64,000 bases of DNA, from contig OZ244154.1 in assembly GCA_965216335.1 (NCBI GenBank), positions 1-64,000 of the forward strand. Reading direction: 5' to 3'. The notes below the pieces were generated by a model, which had not been told where the DNA came from, ran no database searches, and saw only the letters and a program-made list of their open reading frames with translations. Position 1 is the first letter of the stretch, and each line of letters starts with the position of its first letter. This document shows positions 30,705 through 39,402 of the stretch, piece after piece. A program made the translations under genes and the position numbers. The stretch comes from JAHEJE01 sp965216335 (lineage in GTDB: Bacteria; Pseudomonadota; Alphaproteobacteria; Rhizobiales; Aestuariivirgaceae).

Positions 30705-33380
30705 ATGGCTACCCCCACAGAATGGCTCAATGAATTCCAAGTCAACACAGGAACAGCGGATATTCCAGGCACCAGTGATCCGCAGGTGATCGGTCTGTCG
30801 AACGGCAACATCCTGGTTGCCTGGGTCGAGGCTGGAACGACAGGCGTCGCCACACAACGCGGCGCAGACATCGTTGGCAAGATATTCGATGCCGAAGGTA
30901 ATCTCGTGGAAGATTCCTTCCGCATCAACATCAACAGAGCTGTCGACGACGAGACGGATTTCGATGTCGCCGCGACCAATGATGGCGGTTTCATCCTGGT
31001 TTATGTGGACAATGATCTCGATGTGACCACCCGTTCCACCGTCATGTGGGAACGGTTCAACGCCGCCGGAACACAGATTGACAGCCTGCAGATTGCCGAT
31101 GAAAACGTAGCCGCCGACTTTTTGGCCAACCCGCAGGTCGCCGTCAGCCAGGCAACGAACAGGTCCTATGTAACATTCACCGACGACGTCGGGGCCGATA
31201 CCGACATTCGCGGCGTGCTTGTCAGCGCGGCGGGCACGATCGACACAGCCGAATTCAATGCAGCGCAGAATAGCGCCGATTTCGATGGCAACGGTGATTC
31301 AGCCATCCTGACCAACGGTGAGCTTGTTACAGTGTACCAAGAAACCGATGGCGCAATAACCAGCATTGAAGCTTATATTGCGAGCTCCGCCGGCATCCTC
31401 CAGCACAACGTCTCCGTCACGGCCGCGGCCTCGAGCGACCCACAGGTCGCAAGCCTGGCCAACGGCGGGTTTGTCGTGACCTGGACCGAAGCAAGCGACA
31501 TCAAAGCGCGGGTTTACGACGTCAATGCCAACCCCCAGACAGGGATCTTCCTGGTAGCGTCCGGCGCAAACAACCAGAACGAGCCGGAGATCGCCGCGTT
31601 GCCGGAAGGCGACTTCGTCGTTATCTGGGACGATGACACCAGTCTTGCTACACTTGCCCGGCGTTTCAACGCCAACGGCACCAACGATGGCACGACCTTC
31701 ACGGTTGATACCACTGGCAATCCGACATCCCCGAATGTCGGTGTAACGTCTGACGGCCGGATACTGTTCACCTGGTCGGAAAACAATAACGTATTCACCT
31801 CGATCTGGGACCCGCGTCCCGCGACGATCAACGCCGTCGACTACGATCAGGGTTTGCGCAATTTTGTCGACACCGAAGTGATCACCGCCCGGACAAGCTC
31901 GTCTACTGTCAATGGTGATGCAGACGCCAACACAATTCTGGGCCAGGGCGGTAATGACAGACTGTTCGGGCGCGGAGGCGTCGATACGATTTTCGGCGGC
32001 GCCGGCAATGACACCATTCTGGGCGGCTTTTCCACTGACACTGTGGATGGCGAGTCCGGCAACGATCTGATTGTGGTCCTCAACGGTGAGTTCTTCGACA
32101 ATGTTGCCGGTGGTTCGGGTACCGACACACTCGACCATTCGAACGTGACGATCTCAGGCGATACGTTCGATTTTGCCACCGGCCAGATCTTCTCAAGCAA
32201 CGATACCGGGACACCAACCCTGTCAGGCATCGAGGTTTATCGAGACGGATCGGGCGGCAACACGATCAACGATCGCGTTGGTAACTTCACGATCTTCGCC
32301 AATGCGGGCAACGATACGGTGAACGAAAACGTCAACGGCGGCCTGGATTTCTTCGATCTTGGCTCCGGCAACGATTTTCTGCAGATCAACAATACCGGCA
32401 TCGGCGGTGATACCTTCAACGGCGGGTCGGGCAATGACACGATCAGTTTCAACACGATCAGTTTCGGTCAGGGAACGATCGTCAACCTGTCGGTCGGCCG
32501 CATCCTGGCGCCGGGAGGCGGTTCGTTCGAATTGGTCACCAGCTTCGAGAATGTGTTCGGCAGCAACGGCAGCGAACGCATCACCGGCAACGCCGGCGCC
32601 AACGACCTGCGTGGCAATCTGGGTAACGATACTGTGCGAGGCGCCGATGGCAATGACACCGTAAATGGCGGCGCCGGCAATGACCTGGTGCTGGCCGGTT
32701 ATGGTGACGACGTCGCATCCGGCGGTATCGGCGATGATACCGTCAATGGCCAGACCGGCGAAGACACCATCAACGGCGGTGCCGGCAACGACAGCCTGCT
32801 CGGCAGCTTCTTCAACGACACGGTCAATGGTGGCGACGGCGACGACTTCGTCGATGGCGGAGCGCTGGATGATTTCGTGACCGGTGGTAACGGAAACGAC
32901 ACCGTGCGTGGCGTGACCGGCAATGACAGCCTGTTAGGCGGTGCCGGCAACGACCTGCTGCAGGCCGGCAACGGTATCGACACGCTGCGTGGCGGCGTTG
33001 GAAACGACACTTTGGCCGGTGGCCTGAACAGCGACCTCCTGGTCGGCAACACGGGCGCCGACAATCTGCAGGGTCAAAGTGGTCTCGACACGCTTGACGG
33101 TGGTGCCGGCAACGACATCCTCATCGGTGGCGCAAATGCCGACAGCTTCGTGTTCGCCAACGGTTACGGCCGCGATACCGTCAACGACTTTGCGGACGAT
33201 CAGGATGTCCTGGTGCTTAATGACAACCTGTGGGGCGGTGGTTTGAGTGCCCAGCAGGTCGTCAACATGTTCTCAACCGTGGTCAACGGCAACACGGTGC
33301 TCGACTTCGGCACCCATGAGTTGACGGTCAGGAACATTGCCAACCCCAATGACCTTGTCGACGACATCATCATCGTCTGA
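30705..33380 (+). CDS. RTX (haemolysin-type calcium-binding) protein with propeller-like N-terminal half
   Basis: 891 residues, acidic, no Sec signal. The N-terminal half (about 15-370) has five or six blade-like repeats such as DPQVIGLSNGNILVAWVE, DPQVASLANGGFVVTWTE and EPEIAALPEGDFVVIWDDD, suggesting a beta-propeller. RTX nonapeptides (GGxGxD type, e.g. GGAGNDTILGG) form blocks at about 405-450 and 618-815 and bind calcium outside the cell. The last 70 residues (YGRDTVNDFADDQDVLVLND, then LTVRNIA and DDIIIV) look like a type I secretion target. No TolC, HlyB or HlyD genes are near, so the exporter is elsewhere. A terminator follows. Confidence 0.9.
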   Translation: MATPTEWLNEFQVNTGTADIPGTSDPQVIGLSNGNILVAWVEAGTTGVATQRGADIVGKIFDAEGNLVEDSFRININRAVDDETDFDVAATNDGGFILVYVDNDLDVTTRSTVMWERFNAAGTQIDSLQIADENVAADFLANPQVAVSQATNRSYVTFTDDVGADTDIRGVLVSAAGTIDTAEFNAAQNSADFDGNGDSAILTNGELVTVYQETDGAITSIEAYIASSAGILQHNVSVTAAASSDPQVASLANGGFVVTWTEASDIKARVYDVNANPQTGIFLVASGANNQNEPEIAALPEGDFVVIWDDDTSLATLARRFNANGTNDGTTFTVDTTGNPTSPNVGVTSDGRILFTWSENNNVFTSIWDPRPATINAVDYDQGLRNFVDTEVITARTSSSTVNGDADANTILGQGGNDRLFGRGGVDTIFGGAGNDTILGGFSTDTVDGESGNDLIVVLNGEFFDNVAGGSGTDTLDHSNVTISGDTFDFATGQIFSSNDTGTPTLSGIEVYRDGSGGNTINDRVGNFTIFANAGNDTVNENVNGGLDFFDLGSGNDFLQINNTGIGGDTFNGGSGNDTISFNTISFGQGTIVNLSVGRILAPGGGSFELVTSFENVFGSNGSERITGNAGANDLRGNLGNDTVRGADGNDTVNGGAGNDLVLAGYGDDVASGGIGDDTVNGQTGEDTINGGAGNDSLLGSFFNDTVNGGDGDDFVDGGALDDFVTGGNGNDTVRGVTGNDSLLGGAGNDLLQAGNGIDTLRGGVGNDTLAGGLNSDLLVGNTGADNLQGQSGLDTLDGGAGNDILIGGANADSFVFANGYGRDTVNDFADDQDVLVLNDNLWGGGLSAQQVVNMFSTVVNGNTVLDFGTHELTVRNIANPNDLVDDIIIV

Positions 33381-33412
33381 CCTGCCCGGTTGAGCGGCAG
33401 TTTTGCCAATGC

Positions 33413-33449
33413 CCGGCCGCCTGTACCCCCAGGCGGCCGGTTCCATTTT
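33413..33449 (+). terminator. Rho-independent terminator of the RTX gene
   Basis: Perfect 11-base stem CCGGCCGCCTG / CAGGCGGCCGG with loop TACCCC, followed by TTCCATTTT. It starts 33 bases after the stop and just before the end of the convergent aminotransferase gene. Confidence 0.85.
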
Positions 33450-33457
33450 GAGTTCAA

Positions 33458-34855
33458 TCACCCCGCCGAGGCACATGCCTCGGTCACACTGGCTTCGACC
33501 ACGTCCAGCGCCCAGTCCATCTGCGCGCGCGTCAGGATCAGCGGCGGGGTCAGGGTCAGTGTGTTGCCCATGGTGATCTTCGCCGACAGGCCCTTGTCGA
33601 GGCAGCGGTAGAAGACTTCCTCGGCCAGGTCGTTGGCCGGGGTCTTGGCGTCGCGATCCTCGACCAGTTCCAGCCCGAGCAGAAAGCCGCGGCCGCGCAC
33701 ATCGCCGACCGCCGCGCAGGTGTGCTTGAAGTCGCTGAGGCGGGCCAGCGCGTGGGCCCCGACGGTGGCGGCATTGTCCACCAGCCCCTCGTCCTCGATG
33801 ATCTCGACCGTGGTCAGCGCAGCGCGCGCCGACACCGGGTTCTTTTCATGGGTGTAGTGGCCGAAGGCGAAGTCGCCGGCGACATCCAGTTCGGGCCGCG
33901 CCAGCACCGCGGCAACCGGCATGATGCCGCCGCCCAGCGCCTTGCCCATCACCATGATATCGGGCACGACGTCATCGTGGTCGCAGGCAAACATCCGCCC
34001 GGTCTTGCCCAGCCCGGTGGGAATTTCATCGAAGATCAGCAGCGCGCCGTGGTCGTTGCAGGCCTTGCGCACCTCGGCCCAGAACCCGGGCGGCGGAATG
34101 TAGGGCACCGCGCGCGCCGGCTCGGCGATGACGGCGGCGACGTCGCCTTCCTTTTCCAGCACGTAGCGCACGAAACTGGCGCAGGTCATCTTGCACAGCT
34201 CGAGCTGCGGCTGGCCGTCCCTGTCGTCGTAACCATAGGGACAGCGGTAGCAGGCGAACGGCGCGACATGTTCTGTGCCCGTCAGCAGCGGCCCGATGAT
34301 GTGCGAGCGGAACAACTGCTCGCCGCCGACCGATGCCGCACCGAACCCGGCCCCGTGAAAGGCATCCCAGAACGACACCGTCTTGTGGCGGCCGGTCGCC
34401 GCCCGCGCCACCTTTAGCGCCACCTCGACCGCGTCCGAACCTCCGGTGGTGAACAGCGCCTTGGACAGGTTGCCTGGCGAGATCGCCGCCAGCTTCTCGG
34501 CCAGTTCGGTCGCCGGCCCGCAGGCGAACCGGCGCGGCGCAAACGGCAGGTCGTCCATCTGCCGCGCGATCGCCGCCTTCAGGCGCGGGTGGCCATAGCC
34601 GATGTGATGCACGTTGTTGCCGTGGAAATCGAGATAGCGCCGGCCCTGCACATCCTCGATGTAGGCGCCTTCCGCCTTGGCGATCACCGACATGCACGGG
34701 CTCGACACCGACTGATGCAGGAAACACCGGGCATCGGCCGCCAGCAGCGCCTCGGTCTCGGCATCATGGGTCCGTTCGACCCAGGCAACCCGCCGCGCGG
34801 ACGTGTTGATTTCACCCTCAGACTGCATCGGCGGGGTATCAGCGGAAGATGACAT
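33458..34855 (-). CDS. Class III aminotransferase-fold PLP enzyme, PbfA-like (aminophosphonate ammonia-lyase type)
   Basis: 465 residues, fold-type I PLP enzyme. Key features are DFHGNNVHHIGYGHP, LFTTGGSDAVEVALKVARAA, DEIPTGLGKTGRMFA (PLP-binding Asp) and the likely Schiff-base Lys in VMGKALGGG, then HYTHEKNPV. From memory the DFHGNNVH and HYTHEKNPV text is shared with PbfA, which removes ammonia from (R)-1-hydroxy-2-aminoethylphosphonate to give phosphonoacetaldehyde. No phosphonate transport or phosphonoacetaldehyde genes lie beside it, so an ordinary omega-amino-acid transaminase remains possible. It stands alone, ending tail to tail with the RTX gene. Confidence 0.8.
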   Translation of the reverse strand: MSSSADTPPMQSEGEINTSARRVAWVERTHDAETEALLAADARCFLHQSVSSPCMSVIAKAEGAYIEDVQGRRYLDFHGNNVHHIGYGHPRLKAAIARQMDDLPFAPRRFACGPATELAEKLAAISPGNLSKALFTTGGSDAVEVALKVARAATGRHKTVSFWDAFHGAGFGAASVGGEQLFRSHIIGPLLTGTEHVAPFACYRCPYGYDDRDGQPQLELCKMTCASFVRYVLEKEGDVAAVIAEPARAVPYIPPPGFWAEVRKACNDHGALLIFDEIPTGLGKTGRMFACDHDDVVPDIMVMGKALGGGIMPVAAVLARPELDVAGDFAFGHYTHEKNPVSARAALTTVEIIEDEGLVDNAATVGAHALARLSDFKHTCAAVGDVRGRGFLLGLELVEDRDAKTPANDLAEEVFYRCLDKGLSAKITMGNTLTLTPPLILTRAQMDWALDVVEASVTEACASAG

Positions 34856-34884
34856 GACAGGACTCCAATCTGGTCGGCGCGGGC

Positions 34885-34918
34885 CTAGGGTCGGGACCCA
34901 TCAGTTGCAACCAATTCC
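34885..34918. mobile_element. Solo end resembling MITE family II
   Basis: CTAGGGTCGGGACCCATCAG, then TTGCAACC, resembles the terminus CTAGGGCCAGGACCCATTAA of the element at 45369, with about three quarters of positions shared. Only one end is found, so it is a relic or a chance match. Confidence 0.4.
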
Positions 34919-34983
34919 TAATGAATATCAGGAGGTTAGAGATGAACTCCCACGCTAAACCACAGTACACGACACAAAGGGTC

Positions 34984-35266
34984 TAGAGCATTTTTCGATC
35001 ATATGGAATCGCTTGACCGGATTTCCGCGTCTGCTGGCTAGACATGGTTCGCGCCGCGGTCTGGTTGACCGCAAGCGGAGCATGGTGATCCCCGCCTTCG
35101 CGGGGACAGGCTGCGGGCGCGGAAATCCGGCCTTCGGTGTGCCAAATTCGCCCATCTGGTGCGTTCCGGCGCTTGCCCGATGCACCGCATCGCGCCCGCG
35201 CACCGCGCCTGCCATATGAGCGAACTTGGCTCCATCAAGTGATCCCATATGATCGAAAAATGCTCT
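34984..35266. mobile_element. MITE family I, copy 3 (283 bp, alpha ends at both sides)
   Basis: The ends are TAGAGCATTTTTCGATCATA at the left and the near-identical inverse at the right, with flanking TA. The interior is homologous to copies 1 and 2 but carries an extra small REP hairpin (ATCCCCGCCTTCGCGGGGA). Confidence 0.9.
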
Positions 35267-35311
35267 AGTCACGGGCATGACGAGATCGTTTCGTGTACTG
35301 TGGCGTTTGAC

Positions 35312-35355
35312 CTTCTGACGGTTGCACCACGCTGATGTTACATCGGTTTTCCGTC
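35312..35355 (-). repeat. Hairpin repeat, family D, copy 4 (inverted)
   Basis: On the minus strand it reads GACGGAAAACCGATGTAACA, then TCAGCGTGGTGCAACCGTCA, the same layout as the other three copies. It lies 46 bases from the MITE at 34984-35266. Confidence 0.7.
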
Positions 35356-35408
35356 GGCGTATGAGTGAAACTCAACGACCGTCCGTCTATGGGTCTTGCA
35401 AGGACGTC

Positions 35409-36308
35409 TTAGCCGAAGTCGAGGACCTGGTCGTGAAGTGCCTCAATTGCCTTGAGACGCTTGCGGCCGCTTGCATCCAGCTTTGTGATGACTGCCGTGC
35501 AGATGTAGTGGATCAGGCTCAGAGCGGCGGAGTAACTGTCAAAGACATCGACCCCGGCAACCCGGATCATCAATGTCCAGCGCGCCAGGGATACGCTTTC
35601 GCGCGCGGTAGGATCGGTCAGATAGACTATCGGTACTCCGAGCTCCGCAGCGGTTGCCATGAAGCGGTGCAATGGCGCTACACGCCGCCTGAAACCGATC
35701 GCGACGATCACATCCTCCGGCGACATGCTTGCCAGGTACTCAGCGAGGGTTTCGCCCGCAGACGGCAGCACGGCAATGTTGTCGCGCACCTGAATGATTT
35801 GTGATCGGGCATAGGACGCCAGAAAGGCGCTGTTGCGGTATCCGATCAGCCAGACCCGGCGGGCCTTGGCGATCGCTTCGACGATTTCATCGATCTCCGT
35901 TCCGTCCAGAGCGTCAAAAGTTGCGATCATGTTGGCGAAGTCGGCCTCCAGGTGTTCCTTCAAACCGGAATCGGTCGGCGCGGATTGCCGGCTTTCGTGA
36001 CTGATCAGATAGAGAGGCGACCCCCAATCGCGCGAGGCACGCGCAGAACGGCGCGCCTCGTCGAAGCTTGAATACCCGAGCCGCCGGGTCAGACGCGTGA
36101 CCGCAGCCTTGGAACTGTCGGCAAGGGCGGCAATTTCGGTGGCTGAGTAGGCTGCCATGTCTCCGGGAAAGTCCAGGATTAGGTCGGCAATGCGCCGTTC
36201 GCTGGGCGGGAGGTCGGCGTAGCCGGCGCGGATGCGCTCTTCGATCAGGCCAATGTCCGAACTGCGATCTCGTTTCAATCCACTCTTCAAGGGCGACCCC
36301 CGCAGCAA
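35409..36308 (-). CDS. RpiR/MurR-family transcriptional regulator (HTH + SIS)
   Basis: 299 residues. The N-terminal RpiR helix-turn-helix domain (about 18-95) has LPPSERRIADLILDFPGDMA, then SATEIAALADSSKAAVTRLTRRLGY. The C-terminal SIS domain (about 130-270) has RRVWLIGYRNSAFLASYARS and DVIVAIGFRRR, a fold that usually senses a phosphosugar or related ligand. It diverges from the TRAP transporter operon at 36415 and is the likely regulator of the whole catabolic cluster to 42820. Confidence 0.92.
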   Translation of the reverse strand: MLRGSPLKSGLKRDRSSDIGLIEERIRAGYADLPPSERRIADLILDFPGDMAAYSATEIAALADSSKAAVTRLTRRLGYSSFDEARRSARASRDWGSPLYLISHESRQSAPTDSGLKEHLEADFANMIATFDALDGTEIDEIVEAIAKARRVWLIGYRNSAFLASYARSQIIQVRDNIAVLPSAGETLAEYLASMSPEDVIVAIGFRRRVAPLHRFMATAAELGVPIVYLTDPTARESVSLARWTLMIRVAGVDVFDSYSAALSLIHYICTAVITKLDASGRKRLKAIEALHDQVLDFG

Positions 36309-36344
36309 ATTCTAAAAACTAAATTTCAGATAGCTTGACATATC

Positions 36345-36358
36345 GAAACGTAAGTTTC
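36345..36358. promoter_or_regulatory. Candidate RpiR operator
   Basis: A perfect inverted repeat GAAAC-GTAA-GTTTC lies in the middle of the 106-base divergent gap between the RpiR gene and dctQ. GAAA/TTTC palindromes are common in RpiR-type operators; binding is inferred. Confidence 0.45.
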
Positions 36359-36414
36359 AATCTGTCGTTAACAATACATAACATCCGGCGTCCGAGCGTC
36401 GGTGCGGGGAGGCT

Positions 36415-36933
36415 ATGACCGAGATTGGTGATAAAGCCATTCAATTGAGTCGGCGGCTCAACTGGTATGTCGAGCGCTTCTGTGTCATTTTGCTGGTGCT
36501 TCTGGTGCTTGATGTCTGGCTGGGTGTCCTGGCCCGATATGTCATTCCGTTTCAGCTGACATTTACGGAAGAGCTGGCCCGCTATCTGATGATCTGGATG
36601 GCACTGATTGCAGTGTCCAGCGGGATTAGCCATCGCGAGCACATCGGGGTGCTGGTTGTCTTCGAACGGTTCCCGGTCAAGTTGCAAAGGTGGCTCCTGG
36701 TTGCATTCGATATCGCAGCCTTTGTGTTCTTTGCCATTATCTGTTTCTACGGCATCGGCCTCGTCGAGCGCGGGTTCAGCCGTTTTACGATGATCGACGG
36801 CATACCCAAAGCCTATCCCTTCATGGGCGTTCCCCTGGCTGGCGCTCTTGCCTGCATCCAGCTGTTCCTTGTTGCACTGCATGACTTCTTTGCCGTCGGC
36901 GACCCGGAAACTGCAGGCGGGACAGAGGTCTGA
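36415..36933 (+). CDS. dctQ: TRAP transporter small permease (DctQ type)
   Basis: A 172-residue inner-membrane protein with four hydrophobic helices (starting FCVILLVLLVLDVWLGVLAR). The DctQ pattern FTEELARYLMIWMALIAVSSG and HIGVLVVFERFP is clear. It forms the membrane complex with the large permease encoded 2 bases downstream and works with the periplasmic binding protein, using a sodium gradient. ATG 36415 follows GGGGAGGCT. Confidence 0.93.
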   Translation: MTEIGDKAIQLSRRLNWYVERFCVILLVLLVLDVWLGVLARYVIPFQLTFTEELARYLMIWMALIAVSSGISHREHIGVLVVFERFPVKLQRWLLVAFDIAAFVFFAIICFYGIGLVERGFSRFTMIDGIPKAYPFMGVPLAGALACIQLFLVALHDFFAVGDPETAGGTEV

Positions 36934-36935
36934 TC

Positions 36936-38216
36936 ATGATCTATGTGGCAACAACGTTCTTCGTCCTGCTGTTGCTTGGCATGCCGGTCGGCTATGTGCT
37001 CGGCATTGCCGGGCTCATCGGGGTTCTGGACATGGGCGGCGGGCGATTTCTCACCATGGTGCCTGACAGAATGTTTGCCGGGCTCGACCTGTTTCCCTTC
37101 CTGGCCATGCCGTTCTTCATTCTGGCCGGCGAGATCATGAACCGCTCGGGCATCACCACACACCTGGTTCATTTCGCCGAAACGCTGGTCGGGTGGCTGC
37201 GGGGCGGTATGGCGCACTCCAACATGGTCGCATCGGTCATGTTCGCCGGGATCACCGGCGCTGCCACCGCGGATGCTGCCGCCTTCGGCAACACCCTGGT
37301 ACCGGCGATGGTGAAACAGGGCTATTCGAAGCCATTCGCATGCGCGGTGACAGCCGCCGGGTCGATCATCGGCCCGACCATTCCCCCGTCCACGCTCATG
37401 GTCATCTACGGCTCGATCATGGGGGTCTCCATCGCCGGACTGTTTGCCGCCGGCATTGTGCCGGGACTGCTGATCTGCGCAATCTGCATGGCGGTCATCG
37501 CGGCTCTGGGCAAGCGGCTCAATCTGCCGAAGTCGGCTGAGCGCCCGAGCCTGATCGCTATTCTTGTGGCGTTCAGGAAGAGTTTTCTGGCCCTGGTGCT
37601 GCCGGTGTTCATTCTCGGTTCGATCCTTGCCGGTATCGCCACTCCGACGGAGGCCGCCTCGATCGCTGTCTTCTACGCCCTGATCGTCGGCGGTTTGGTC
37701 TATCGCGGGCTGACCTTTCAGGACCTGTACGAGATGCTGGTGCGTACAACGCGCATTACGGGCATCATCTTCCTGATCATCGCGTCCGCCTCGATCCTGG
37801 GCTGGTGGATGACCTTCAACCAGATTCCTCAGGCCATCGCCAGCGGCATCCTGTCCGTGTCCAGCGATCCGAAGGTCGTCATCGGCATGATCATCGTGCT
37901 GCTGCTGTTCATCGGTTTGTTCATGGATATCAACGCAACGCTGATCATCCTTGCACCGGTTCTGGCGCCATTGACCGCCAGCATCGGCATGAACCCGGTA
38001 CACGCCGGCATTGTCATCATTCTGGCCCTGAACATTTCGCTGATGACGCCGCCGGTCGGTGCCTGCCTGTTTGTTCTGGCCTCGGTCACACGAGAAAAGA
38101 TTGAAAACATCACCAAGTCGCTTTGGCCGTTCCTATTGGCCGAGATGGCGGTGCTGGTGCTCATTGCATATTGGGAAGACATGACCTTGGCCGTTCCCCG
38201 GCTGTTGGGCCTTTGA
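36936..38216 (+). CDS. dctM: TRAP transporter large permease (DctM type)
   Basis: 426 residues with about 12 membrane helices and no soluble domain. Typical signatures are LAMPFFILAGEIMNRSGIT, MFAGITGAATADAAAFGNTL, GPTIPPSTLMVIYGS and the end MTPPVGACLFVLASVTREKI. It starts 2 bases after dctQ, so it is translationally coupled. It carries the substrate across the membrane for the cluster's catabolic enzymes. Confidence 0.95.
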   Translation: MIYVATTFFVLLLLGMPVGYVLGIAGLIGVLDMGGGRFLTMVPDRMFAGLDLFPFLAMPFFILAGEIMNRSGITTHLVHFAETLVGWLRGGMAHSNMVASVMFAGITGAATADAAAFGNTLVPAMVKQGYSKPFACAVTAAGSIIGPTIPPSTLMVIYGSIMGVSIAGLFAAGIVPGLLICAICMAVIAALGKRLNLPKSAERPSLIAILVAFRKSFLALVLPVFILGSILAGIATPTEAASIAVFYALIVGGLVYRGLTFQDLYEMLVRTTRITGIIFLIIASASILGWWMTFNQIPQAIASGILSVSSDPKVVIGMIIVLLLFIGLFMDINATLIILAPVLAPLTASIGMNPVHAGIVIILALNISLMTPPVGACLFVLASVTREKIENITKSLWPFLLAEMAVLVLIAYWEDMTLAVPRLLGL

Positions 38217-38286
38217 GTGCGTACCGCTTGTGGTCCCGGAGCCTAATCAACCAGTTCGATCGAGCTGCAACAAAGGAGGATTGAGT

Positions 38287-39327
38287 ATGAGTTACTTGCG
38301 AAAGATCAAACACGCCGCGGCAGGATTGGCGCTCAGCTGTGTGTTGTCGGCTTCGGCCCTTGCCGCCGATGTCACCATTCGGGTCGGTCACCTAAACCCG
38401 GCCGATGCGTTCCAGAGCCACTCCGGCGCCATGACGACGATTTTCAAGTCGCTGGTTGAGACGGCCAGCGGCGGGGCGATTGAGATCAAGCTGTTCCCGA
38501 ACGGGCAGTTGGGCAAGGACAACGAGGTCATCCAGCAGGTGCGTGACGGTATCGTCGAGTCGGCGATCTCTTCGGCCGGCGGTATCGCCCAGCACTATCC
38601 ACTGGTCGGCGTTTTCGATATCCCGTTTGCCTTCCCGAACATTGCTGTCGCCAATCGCGTCATCGATCATCGCAGCGAGTTCGGCAAGAAGTTCTCCGGT
38701 GACCTGGAGAGCAAGACGGGCCTGAAGGTTCTCGGCCTGATTGATTCCGGGGGCTTTTTCGCGTTCACCAACTCCAAGCGACCGATCGCATCGGTAAAGG
38801 ACATGGATGGCCTGCGCATCCGGACCATGACACTGCCGACCCACCAGACAATGGTCGGGTCGCTGGGCGGCAAGCCGACACCTTTGCCGTGGGCCGAAGT
38901 CTACACGGCACTGCAAACCGGTGTTGCCGATGGCCAGATGAACCCAATTCCGATCATCGCGTTTGCCAAGTTCGATGAGGTCCAGAAGTACCTGTCGATT
39001 ACCAACCACGTGATCACCCCGTACATCTGGACGATCAACAAGGCGTTTTACGATGGCCTGTCGGATGAACACCGTGCCATTATCGACTGGGCGTCGGAAG
39101 TCGCCACTGAAGCCGGCCGCGGTGTTTCACGCGTGATCGAGGCTTCAGAACGTGGCCTGCCCAAGCTGGCCGAGAAGATGCAAGTCAATGCAGTTCCGCC
39201 GGCGGAACTGGCCAAGTTCGCCGAAGCCGCGCAGCCTGCCGTGCGCAAGCTTATCGAAGACAAGCTCGGCGCAGAGGGCACCGACATGCTGAACGCAATG
39301 TTGGACGCCATCAAGAAGGCCCAGTAG
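38287..39327 (+). CDS. dctP: TRAP transporter substrate-binding protein (DctP type)
   Basis: 346 residues with a Sec signal (MSYLRKIKHAAAGLALSCVL, cleavage near ALAAD). The mature protein has the DctP pattern: TIRVGHLNPADAFQSHSGAM, IKLFPNGQLGKDNEVIQQV, LRIRTMTLPTHQTMVGSLGG and GVADGQMNPI. The usual carboxylate-binding Arg lies in the LRIRTM region. AAAGGAGGATTGAGT precedes ATG 38287. A stem-loop 22 bases past the stop probably raises its mRNA level relative to downstream genes. Confidence 0.95.
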   Translation: MSYLRKIKHAAAGLALSCVLSASALAADVTIRVGHLNPADAFQSHSGAMTTIFKSLVETASGGAIEIKLFPNGQLGKDNEVIQQVRDGIVESAISSAGGIAQHYPLVGVFDIPFAFPNIAVANRVIDHRSEFGKKFSGDLESKTGLKVLGLIDSGGFFAFTNSKRPIASVKDMDGLRIRTMTLPTHQTMVGSLGGKPTPLPWAEVYTALQTGVADGQMNPIPIIAFAKFDEVQKYLSITNHVITPYIWTINKAFYDGLSDEHRAIIDWASEVATEAGRGVSRVIEASERGLPKLAEKMQVNAVPPAELAKFAEAAQPAVRKLIEDKLGAEGTDMLNAMLDAIKKAQ

Positions 39328-39349
39328 CGCGATTTTGCAAGAGACAAGG

Positions 39350-39375
39350 AAGGCTGGCCGGTGCCGGCCAGCCTT
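39350..39375 (+). promoter_or_regulatory. Intercistronic stem-loop between dctP and dpaL
   Basis: AAGGCTGGCC / GGCCAGCCTT is a perfect ten-base stem with loop GGTGCC, and no T run follows. It is placed like the mRNA-stabilising hairpins found after binding-protein genes. The stem also contains AAGGAAGG-proximal sequence and a GTG in its loop. Confidence 0.65.
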
Positions 39376-39402
39376 CCAGGTTCAACCGCGACACAACAAT
39401 CC

